From: Dehalococcoidia bacterium
GTDB taxonomy: Bacteria > Chloroflexota > Dehalococcoidia > SZUA-161
Length of the DNA: 5,812 nt
Assembly (NCBI GenBank): GCA_020344295.1
Contig: CP070819.1
Coordinates: 1,753,921-1,759,732, forward strand
Reading direction: 5' to 3'
Shown: piece after piece, positions 1 through 4,799 of the stretch
Layout of the letters: each line of letters begins with the position of its first letter
Numbering within the stretch: position 1 is the first letter of the stretch
The notes under the pieces: model-generated
Seen by the model: only the letters and a program-made list of their open reading frames with translations
Database searches by the model: none
Told to the model about the DNA's origin: nothing
Position numbers and translations under genes: made by a program

Positions 1-1
1 A

Positions 2-1924
2 GTGAAAGCAGCCGATGCTATAGATATTGACGCCAACTTCCAGCGAATAAAGAGTCAGTCTCTCACCAATGTGGGAGAGCACTATGACGGCTCGAGGCCG
101 GTTATCATGGTCGGCATTGCCACATGCGGCAAGGCGGCAGGTGCACTGGACGCACTGCAGGCGATCAGAGATGAGCTGGCCGAGAACGGTGTCGATGCCC
201 TTGTCATCGAGGTGGGGTGCATGGGGCACTGCTATGCCGAGCCCCTGGTCATAATAACCAAGCCCGGAAATCCTCCTATGGCGTATGGTTACGTTACTCC
301 CGAGATCGCCAGACGTCTGGTTAAGGACTACATTATCAAGGAAGATCCCTCTCTGGAATTCACCCTGGGCGCCCTTGAAGAGAACGACCTTATACCGTCT
401 ATTTATGACCAGCCGCGATTTACCCATGAAAAGAATGTAATCTTGAACAACTGCGGTCATATCGATCCCGAGAACATCGACTATTACATCGCACGGGGCG
501 GTTACGAAGGTATGGCCAGAGCACTCAGTATGCGTCCACCGGAGTTGATAGACGAGGTCAAGCTGGCAGGGCTCCGGGGTCGAGGCGGCGCCGGTTTCCC
601 AGCATGGCGAAAGTGGGAAGCATGTCGCAGTTCCAGCGGAAGGCCCAAGTACATCATCTGCAACGCCGATGAGGGCGATCCCGGCGCCTTTATGGACAGG
701 GCTCTGCTTGAGAGCGATCCGCATTCGGTCATAGAGGGGATGGTGGTAGCTGCGTATGCCGTGGGTGCACGATACGGATATATATACGTCAGGGCCGAAT
801 ACCCGCTGGCTGTTCATCGAACGCAGATTGCCCTGCGACAGGCGAGGCGTATGGGTCTGCTGGGGAGAAACATACTGGGCAGCGATTTCAACTTCGATAT
901 CACACTCTTTCAGGGCTCGGGAGCTTTCGTATGCGGCGAGGAAACAGCGCTTATTGCCTCCCTTGAAGGTAGACAGGGCATGCCCCGACATCGACCGCCA
1001 TTTCCCGCTGTCAGCGGCCTGAACGGCAAGCCAACGCTGATTAATAATGTAAAGACCCTGGCTTATGTGCCGCATATACTGACCAGGGGAGCCTCATGGT
1101 TCTCAAGTATCGGCACCGACGAAAGCAAGGGCACTGCCGTTTTTGCACTCGCCGGCAAGGTGGTCAACACCGGCCTGACAGAGGTGCCTATGGGTACCAC
1201 GCTCAGGCAGATCATTTTCGACGTTGGCGGCGGCATCCCCGACGGCAAGCAATTCAAGGCGGTACAGATCGGAGGCCCTTCCGGCGGCTGTCTTCCCCAG
1301 GCGGCTCTCGATCTGCCTATTGATTTCGATTCACTGAAGGAAGCCGGGGCTATGATGGGCTCCGGGGGTATGGTGGTGATGGACGAGGACGACTGTATGG
1401 TGGAGGTGGCCCGCTACTTTCTGGAGTTCACACAGCGCGAGTCCTGCGGCAAGTGCACCATGTGCCGCCTGGGAACGAAACAGATGCTGGAGATACTAAA
1501 AGATATAACCACGGGCAGGGGGAGTATCGAGGAACTCGATAAGCTGTATGAGATGGCGAAGGACATCAAAGAAGGCTCTTTATGCGGCCTGGGTAAGACT
1601 GCGCCCAATCCTATTCTGACCATTCTCAGGTATTTCCGCGACGAATACGAAGCCCATATTAAAGAAGGGCGATGTCCGGCGCTGATGTGCCATGATCTCA
1701 TCGCCTACTATATAATGCCGCAGAAATGCGAGCGTTCCTGCGACGCCTGCGTGGGCACCTGCACAGTGGAGGCAATTTCCTCAAACAGGAAGGGTATAAA
1801 AGTCATCGACCAGGAGAAATGCGTCAAGTGCAACACCTGCCTTACGGCCTGCCCGCCGCAGTACAACGCCATTATCAAGCTGTCACCGCCCGAACTTGTT
1901 CCGGCCGCAGAGGGGGGCAAATGA
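2..1924 (+). CDS. nuoF: NuoF/HydB-type NADH-binding flavoprotein with C-terminal 2x[4Fe-4S] domain (5' end uncertain)
   Basis: This is the diaphorase-type subunit that moves electrons between NAD(H), FMN and Fe-S clusters in soluble hydrogenases, formate dehydrogenases and related bifurcating complexes. Domains in order are as follows. A thioredoxin-like N-terminal domain (about 33-110) has Cys42, Cys73 and Cys77. The NADH-binding glycine-rich segment GRGGAGFP lies at 193-200. The FMN-site motif NADEGDPGAFMDR is at 221-233, and GSGAFVCGEETAL at 304-316. The SLBB-like region follows. The NuoF 4Fe-4S motif is SCGKCTMC at 481-488 with Cys528. A C-terminal di-cluster domain has Cys576/580/583/587 and Cys607/610/613/617. 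A length of 640 fits the long HydB-type form rather than the shorter Complex I NuoF. The first cysteine group of the last domain is spaced CxxxCxxCxxxC and lacks the usual Pro after its fourth Cys. GTG at position 2 is a plausible start about 30 residues before the first domain, but the frame could continue upstream. It ends with ATGA overlap to the next gene. No membrane segments are seen, so it is probably cytoplasmic. The family is certain; the physiological partner is not. Confidence 0.92.
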   Translation: MKAADAIDIDANFQRIKSQSLTNVGEHYDGSRPVIMVGIATCGKAAGALDALQAIRDELAENGVDALVIEVGCMGHCYAEPLVIITKPGNPPMAYGYVTPEIARRLVKDYIIKEDPSLEFTLGALEENDLIPSIYDQPRFTHEKNVILNNCGHIDPENIDYYIARGGYEGMARALSMRPPELIDEVKLAGLRGRGGAGFPAWRKWEACRSSSGRPKYIICNADEGDPGAFMDRALLESDPHSVIEGMVVAAYAVGARYGYIYVRAEYPLAVHRTQIALRQARRMGLLGRNILGSDFNFDITLFQGSGAFVCGEETALIASLEGRQGMPRHRPPFPAVSGLNGKPTLINNVKTLAYVPHILTRGASWFSSIGTDESKGTAVFALAGKVVNTGLTEVPMGTTLRQIIFDVGGGIPDGKQFKAVQIGGPSGGCLPQAALDLPIDFDSLKEAGAMMGSGGMVVMDEDDCMVEVARYFLEFTQRESCGKCTMCRLGTKQMLEILKDITTGRGSIEELDKLYEMAKDIKEGSLCGLGKTAPNPILTILRYFRDEYEAHIKEGRCPALMCHDLIAYYIMPQKCERSCDACVGTCTVEAISSNRKGIKVIDQEKCVKCNTCLTACPPQYNAIIKLSPPELVPAAEGGK

Positions 1925-2613
1925 GTACCGTTACGCTGACCATCGACGGCAAGAAGGTAAAAGTCCGTAAAGGGGAGAAGGTGCTCTGGGCAGCGCTCAA
2001 TAATGGTATCTATATTCCCAACCTGTGCAGTATTGAATCGGCATCGAGCCCGTTCGCTGCCTGCCGCCTCTGCTTCGTGGAGATAGACGGCCGTGATGGG
2101 CCGGTCACCGCCTGTACCGAGACAGTGAAAGAGGGCATGTCGGTGAACACGCAGGGCCCCAGGGCGCAGGGACTGGCGAGATCCGCGCTCGAGCTGCTTC
2201 TGGCCAGCCATCCTGTGGACTGCAACCGCTGTCCCGCAAATAAGGCCTGCGAGCTGCAGAGAGCGGCCGCACATCTTCGTGTTAAACTGAAGACAGGGCG
2301 TTTCCGGAAAATCGAACGCGGGCTACCCATTGACTCGAGCAGCCCCGAGTTCGTCTATGATCCCAACAAGTGCGTCCTCTGCGGCAAATGCGTCTGGACC
2401 TGCCGGGAGCGGTTGGGCATAGGAGTCTTCGGCTTCGCTTATCGCGGATTCAAGCGGATGGTAACAACGTTCGATAACCGGCCCATAGGCGAGTCCCATT
2501 GTGAAGGCTGCGGCGACTGTGTCTCGGTATGCCCTGTGGGAGCGCTGTCATTCAAGGATCGAAGCAAACCGGAAGTATCAAGCACAAAGAGGAAACTGCA
2601 AACTGTTAAATAA
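1921..2613 (+). CDS. NuoG N-terminal/HoxU-type Fe-S electron-transfer subunit
   Basis: This 230-residue Fe-S relay protein probably accepts electrons from the NuoF-like subunit encoded just upstream and passes them to a catalytic partner. It has an N-terminal 2Fe-2S ferredoxin domain with Cys36, Cys48, Cys51 and Cys65 (spacing 11, 2, 13). The His97-x3-Cys101-x2-Cys104-x5-Cys110 motif typical of NuoG, HoxU and [FeFe]-hydrogenase N-termini follows. Two 4Fe-4S motifs come last, at Cys151/154/157/161 and Cys194/197/200/204. It stops shortly after these clusters, so there is no molybdopterin domain as in NuoG and no H-cluster domain as in HydA. It matches HoxU or stand-alone diaphorase small-subunit size. 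The ATG overlaps the upstream stop as ATGA and is preceded by a purine-rich AGAGGGGGG at 1909-1917. The same frame is open upstream to 1726, but that part is out of frame with nuoF and lacks domain similarity, so 1921 is preferred. The domain assignment is firm; the enzyme it serves is inferred. Confidence 0.9.
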   Translation: MSTVTLTIDGKKVKVRKGEKVLWAALNNGIYIPNLCSIESASSPFAACRLCFVEIDGRDGPVTACTETVKEGMSVNTQGPRAQGLARSALELLLASHPVDCNRCPANKACELQRAAAHLRVKLKTGRFRKIERGLPIDSSSPEFVYDPNKCVLCGKCVWTCRERLGIGVFGFAYRGFKRMVTTFDNRPIGESHCEGCGDCVSVCPVGALSFKDRSKPEVSSTKRKLQTVK

Positions 2614-2620
2614 GGAGGAT
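2612..2620 (+). promoter_or_regulatory. Shine-Dalgarno site of the thioredoxin gene, overlapping the preceding stop
   Basis: AAGGAGGAT begins within the TAA stop of the Fe-S subunit gene and sits 5 nt from its last G to the ATG at 2624. This fixes the thioredoxin start at 2624, although the reading frame is open further upstream, and it implies translational coupling with the preceding gene. Confidence 0.85.
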
Positions 2621-2623
2621 GAA

Positions 2624-2941
2624 ATGGTATTAGAGGTCAACGAGCAGACTTTCGAGGATGAAGTTACAAAGGCAGAACTGCTCACAGTTGTAGACTACTG
2701 GGCGCCGTGGTGCGGCCCATGTATGATACTCGGTCCAATGGTCGAGAAGCTGTCCGAAGCATACAAAGACAAGGTCAAGTTCTGCAAGGTCAACGTCGAC
2801 GAGAACATGCAGCTCGCCTCCAATGCTCGCGTTCAGAGCATTCCTTTGCTGGTTTTCTACAAGAACGGAGAGCGGGTAGACGAAAGCATAGGCGTTGTCC
2901 CCGAGACCGAACTTCGCTCAAAGATCGACGCCATGCTCTAG
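2624..2941 (+). CDS. trxA: Thioredoxin
   Basis: A 105-residue classical thioredoxin, a cytoplasmic dithiol-disulfide oxidoreductase. The active site WCGPC is at residues 29-33, with redox cysteines 30 and 33. The preceding buried Asp is at 24 in VVDYWAP, and the cis-Pro loop SIPLLVFYKNG follows in the second half. Length is normal for the family (about 105-110). It has one extra cysteine in KFCKVNVDE, which is common among thioredoxins. There is no signal peptide. The start is set by the AGGAGG site that overlaps the stop of the Fe-S subunit gene, so it appears co-translated with the NADH-linked module. No thioredoxin reductase is visible in the window. It could serve general thiol reduction, or keep cysteine-rich partners and metal-binding thiols reduced; the second idea is inference from context only. 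Confidence 0.96.
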   Translation: MVLEVNEQTFEDEVTKAELLTVVDYWAPWCGPCMILGPMVEKLSEAYKDKVKFCKVNVDENMQLASNARVQSIPLLVFYKNGERVDESIGVVPETELRSKIDAML

Positions 2942-3004
2942 TCCTTGCTGTGACGGTAAACTAACTAGCAATGGCACTCTAAGCTGTTTATCAGGATAGA
3001 GGTA

Positions 3005-3157
3005 ATGGGCACCGAAGAAATCAGGGACCTTGAAGAAAGGATTGCTGAGCTGAGGAAGCGTATTCCGCCTCATTCTATTCCTCCGGCAATGCTCCAGGAG
3101 CTTGACGAGCTGGAAGAACAGCTGGAAAAGGCGAGGGGGCGGGAGCGGGAAGACTGA
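3005..3157 (+). CDS. Small charged coiled-coil-like protein of unknown function
   Basis: A 50-residue protein I cannot name. It is dominated by Glu, Arg, Lys and Leu in two probable amphipathic helices, about 3-20 (EIRDLEERIAELRKRI) and 28-46. A proline-rich turn PPHSIPP at 21-27 joins them, which suggests a helical hairpin or a dimerising coiled coil. There are no cysteines, signal peptide or membrane segment. A purine-rich CAGGA at 2992-2996 lies 8 nt before the ATG. The TGA stop overlaps the ATG of the following ferredoxin-like gene (TGATG), which argues that it is really translated and coupled to it. Short proteins of this look occur in anaerobes, but I cannot assign a family from memory. 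A role as a small scaffold for its Fe-S neighbour is a guess. Confidence 0.72.
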   Translation: MGTEEIRDLEERIAELRKRIPPHSIPPAMLQELDELEEQLEKARGRERED

Positions 3158-3366
3158 TGCCTAAGAAAATGCCGGCGGTGGACTATGGCAGATGCCGGCC
3201 CGAGGAATGTGATAACGGCGTATGCACGGCCGCGCTTGAGTGTGAATACGGAAGTCTGGTCCAGGAAAGCCCTTATGAAATGCCGGAAATCAATCCAGCG
3301 AAGTGGTGCCATAGTTGCGCCAAGTGCGCCAAGGTCTGTCCCTGTGACGCAATCAGGATGATGTAA
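3157..3366 (+). CDS. Small nine-cysteine ferredoxin-like 4Fe-4S protein
   Basis: A 69-residue cysteine-rich protein. The C-terminal half has an orthodox 4Fe-4S motif, CHSCAKCAKVCP, with Cys51, 54, 57 and 61, and an additional Cys63 directly after CP. The N-terminal half has Cys13, 18, 23 and 29 in the segment VDYGRCRPEEC and onward. This resembles the first Fe-S segment of RLI/ABCE1-type ferredoxin domains but with wider, irregular spacing, so its cluster type is uncertain. The likely role is electron transfer, or Fe-S cluster or metal handling, in the cytoplasm. Its start overlaps the stop of the 50-residue gene (TGATG), and the CooC ATPase begins 30 nt downstream. By position it might be the electron partner of a CO dehydrogenase (a CooF-like role) or a maturation ferredoxin, but it is shorter than CooF and has a different motif layout. 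Confidence 0.86.
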   Translation: MPKKMPAVDYGRCRPEECDNGVCTAALECEYGSLVQESPYEMPEINPAKWCHSCAKCAKVCPCDAIRMM

Positions 3367-3396
3367 GCACCTAACACGAGTGCAGAGGAGAAGAGG

Positions 3397-4197
3397 ATGA
3401 AGATATCTGTATGCGGCAAAGGAGGCAGTGGCAAGAGCGTTATAACTACACTGCTGGCAAAAGGGTTGCAGGACAGGGGCTACGAGGTAGTGGTAATAGA
3501 CTCGGATGAATCTAACTCGGGCCTTCACCGGATGCTGGGCTTCGAAGATTCTCCTGTACCTCTTCTCGACCTCGTGGGCGGCAAGAAAGAGGTCAAGAAC
3601 GTTCTCCCTAAGACCCCTTTGCCACTGGCGGAGCAGGAGACCAGCGTGATCTCGCGCAGTCAGATATCACTCAGTGACATACCGCGGAAGCATGTTATCA
3701 GTAACAACGGCATCAGCCTTGTGAGCGTGGGGAAAATACTCCAAGCCCTAGAGGGCTGCGCCTGCCCGATGGGCGTGCTTGGTCGCGAGTTCCTTAAGAA
3801 ACTTCAGCTTACCGATAACCAGTTAGCTGTTGTAGATATGGAGGCGGGTGTGGAGCACTTCGGCAGGGGTGTCGAGTCGGGTATAGACACAGTTGTGGTA
3901 GTCGTAGACCCGTCATTCGAATCCATCCAGCTCGCAGGGAAAATCAACGCCATGGCCTCTGAAATAGGGATAAAGAGCATATTCGCTGTTCTAAATAAGG
4001 TTCCTTCGGATGAGATCACTGTTAAACTAAAAGAGGAGCTGTCGAAGCAGAACGTAGCTGTAGCCGGAACAATACCACATGATTCAGGGATCCTCGAAGC
4101 GGGACTTGAAGGACGACCCCTGCAATCTAGCGAAACATTAGTGGAAACCGATCTTATCATCGACGTCTTACTACCGCGCAGCGTGAGGCTCACGTAG
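3397..4197 (+). CDS. cooC: CooC-family nickel-insertion ATPase (MinD-like P-loop, CxC motif)
   Basis: A 266-residue SIMIBI-class ATPase of the CooC family, which uses ATP-driven dimerisation to help load nickel into the C-cluster of carbon monoxide dehydrogenase. The deviant Walker A motif GKGGSGKS is at residues 7-14, with signature Lys8 and catalytic Lys13. A switch-I-like IDSDESNSGL is at 34-43. The CxC metal motif is Cys121 and Cys123, in EGCACPMG. The family hallmark DMEAGVEHFGRG lies at 137-148, with Walker-B-like Asp137. Length is normal for CooC (about 250-265). The ATG at 3397 follows GAGGAG at 3385-3390 by 6 nt. It sits 30 nt after the small Fe-S gene and 49 nt before cooT, in keeping with a maturation operon. 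The family also contains AcsF proteins acting on acetyl-CoA synthase; the choice of CODH as client is inference. Confidence 0.9.
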   Translation: MKISVCGKGGSGKSVITTLLAKGLQDRGYEVVVIDSDESNSGLHRMLGFEDSPVPLLDLVGGKKEVKNVLPKTPLPLAEQETSVISRSQISLSDIPRKHVISNNGISLVSVGKILQALEGCACPMGVLGREFLKKLQLTDNQLAVVDMEAGVEHFGRGVESGIDTVVVVVDPSFESIQLAGKINAMASEIGIKSIFAVLNKVPSDEITVKLKEELSKQNVAVAGTIPHDSGILEAGLEGRPLQSSETLVETDLIIDVLLPRSVRLT

Positions 4198-4205
4198 AGT
4201 CGATT

Positions 4206-4218
4206 CGGCTAACAGCCG
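4206..4218 (+). other. Small perfect inverted repeat between the first ATPase gene and cooT
   Basis: CGGCT, loop AAC, AGCCG: a 5-bp GC-rich stem with a 3-nt loop. The following bases (TACGCATTTAAA) contain no T-run, so it is not an intrinsic terminator. It could be an mRNA processing or stability hairpin, or chance. Confidence 0.3.
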
Positions 4219-4232
4219 TACGCATTTAAAGT

Positions 4233-4240
4233 GGGGAGGT
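4233..4240 (+). promoter_or_regulatory. Strong Shine-Dalgarno site for cooT
   Basis: GGGGAGGT lies 6 nt upstream of the ATG at 4247. It supports translation of this short gene, which could be missed by length-filtered gene calling. Confidence 0.8.
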
Positions 4241-4246
4241 GTTAGA

Positions 4247-4426
4247 ATGTGCCTTGCCGCAGCATACCAGGGTGCTGACAGCGACCAGCCGGTCCTGCAG
4301 GAAATAGCCCGTCTTTATATTAACAACGATACAATCGAGATGGAGACCCTGTTTGGCGAACGAAAGGTTCTGCAGGGGAGGCTGACTGAGATAGATTTCA
4401 TGAGCTCTAGGGTTATCATAGAATAA
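4247..4426 (+). CDS. cooT: CooT-family nickel-binding protein
   Basis: A 59-residue protein beginning Met-Cys, the hallmark of CooT, in which Cys2 is the nickel-binding residue in the characterised Rhodospirillum rubrum protein. The remainder fits the family pattern: a short variable stretch, then two beta-rich segments, ARLYINNDTIEMETLFGERK at 21-40 and LQGRLTEIDFMSSRVIIE at 42-59. The 'TLFGE' and 'EIDF...S.V..E' signatures are clear. Length is close to the usual 60-66. Cys2 is the only cysteine. CooT is thought to assist nickel supply to carbon monoxide dehydrogenase, and here it sits between two CooC-type ATPases, which fits well. The start is supported by GGGGAGGT 6 nt upstream. The assignment rests on recognising the family pattern, without a database comparison. 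Confidence 0.87.
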   Translation: MCLAAAYQGADSDQPVLQEIARLYINNDTIEMETLFGERKVLQGRLTEIDFMSSRVIIE

Positions 4427-4428
4427 CC

Positions 4429-4490
4429 TGGCTGTTGGTTGATCGGCGGTGGATTGAAGTAAATGTTAATCAAATCACTGAGAACAGCTA
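4429..4490 (+). other. Nested inverted repeats upstream of the 90-residue gene
   Basis: The outer arms are TGGCTGTT (4429-4436) and AACAGCTA (4483-4490), which pair over 8 positions with one G-U. The inner arms are TTGAT (4439-4443) and ATCAA (4469-4473). Together they could fold most of the 76-nt spacer between cooT and the next gene into one structure ending exactly at the Shine-Dalgarno site. No poly-T tract follows, so it is not a terminator. It may be a regulatory or processing element; chance is not excluded. Confidence 0.3.
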
Positions 4491-4497
4491 AGGGTGA
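4491..4497 (+). promoter_or_regulatory. Shine-Dalgarno site that fixes the start of the 90-residue gene
   Basis: AGGGTGA lies 5 nt before ATG 4503. An in-frame GTG at 4494 lies inside this site, so it cannot sensibly be the initiator. The start is therefore placed at 4503. Confidence 0.75.
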
Positions 4498-4502
4498 TAG
4501 AG

Positions 4503-4775
4503 ATGAGTGAGGAGAAAAGCGAAGAAGAACGAATGGCGGAGGAAGACCTGGTACGCGAGCGGGTGGACCACGAGGGTAACGTATGGAGGAAGGTCTATGC
4601 CGGCGGGGGACTGCACTTTAAGAACTGGCTGGAGCAGACAATCGAGCTTTGCGGCGAAGAGAACGTGGAAGTAGAGGAAACAGACGCCACCGGCCTCCAA
4701 TGCTTTGAAGAGGGTGGAGAGAAGATGTATCGTATTTGGGTGAAGAGATCGGCCGAAATAGATGAGTTGACATAA
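4503..4775 (+). CDS. Conserved-looking 90-residue protein of unknown function in a nickel-maturation cluster
   Basis: I do not recognise a named family. The N-terminus (1-20) is very acidic and helix-prone, rich in Glu. A compact globular part follows, with VWRKVYAGGGLHFKNWLEQ at about 27-45, ELCGEENVEVEE at 48-59, TGLQCFEEGGEKMYRIWVKR at 63-82 and an acidic tail. The aromatic and Gly-rich core and alternating beta/helix pattern suggest a small alpha/beta fold. Candidate metal or thiol residues are Cys50, Cys67 and His38. There is no signal peptide or membrane segment, and the length is too short for an enzyme of the known Wood-Ljungdahl set. It lies 76 nt after cooT and 24 nt before a second CooC-type ATPase. 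This position makes a role in nickel or metallocentre assembly for CODH/ACS reasonable, but that is guilt by association only. Coding is well supported by the Shine-Dalgarno site and operon position. Confidence 0.82.
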   Translation: MSEEKSEEERMAEEDLVRERVDHEGNVWRKVYAGGGLHFKNWLEQTIELCGEENVEVEETDATGLQCFEEGGEKMYRIWVKRSAEIDELT

Positions 4776-4786
4776 AGTATATTATC

Positions 4787-4793
4787 GAGGTGA
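4787..4793 (+). promoter_or_regulatory. Shine-Dalgarno site of the second CooC-type ATPase
   Basis: GAGGTGA ends 6 nt before ATG 4800. It supports this start, which places the P-loop in its normal position near residue 9. Confidence 0.75.
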
Positions 4794-4799
4794 TTCTTC

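Noticed and set aside
1726..1920. Upstream extension of the Fe-S subunit reading frame
   Set aside because: It overlaps the Cys-rich nuoF C-terminus in another frame and yields non-family sequence. ATG 1921 gives the normal 2Fe-2S domain start.
1708..2274. Long open frame of 188 codons on the - strand
   Set aside because: It lies antisense to the nuoF 3' end and the Fe-S subunit gene, both of which have complete motif sets. Its product shows no recognisable domain, so it is a shadow frame.
2942..3004. Terminator or promoter between thioredoxin and the 50-residue gene
   Set aside because: Only a 5-bp TTGCT/AGCAA pairing with a 17-nt loop is present, with no T-run, and no spaced -35/-10 pair is visible.
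3070..3528. 152-codon - strand frame across the small Fe-S gene and cooC start
   Set aside because: It is antisense to three well supported + strand genes. The product is low-complexity, with a Ser run, and has no family signature.
3804..4193. 129-codon - strand frame inside cooC
   Set aside because: It lies wholly antisense to the CooC ATPase coding region and has no domain or ribosome binding site.
4206..4230. Intrinsic terminator after the first CooC gene
   Set aside because: The stem is only 5 bp and is followed by TACGCATTTAAA rather than a poly-T tract.
4767..4784. TTGACA followed by TATATT as a promoter before the second ATPase
   Set aside because: The two boxes are only about 5 nt apart instead of 16-18, and TTGACA is the last sense codons of the 90-residue gene. 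It is probably chance.
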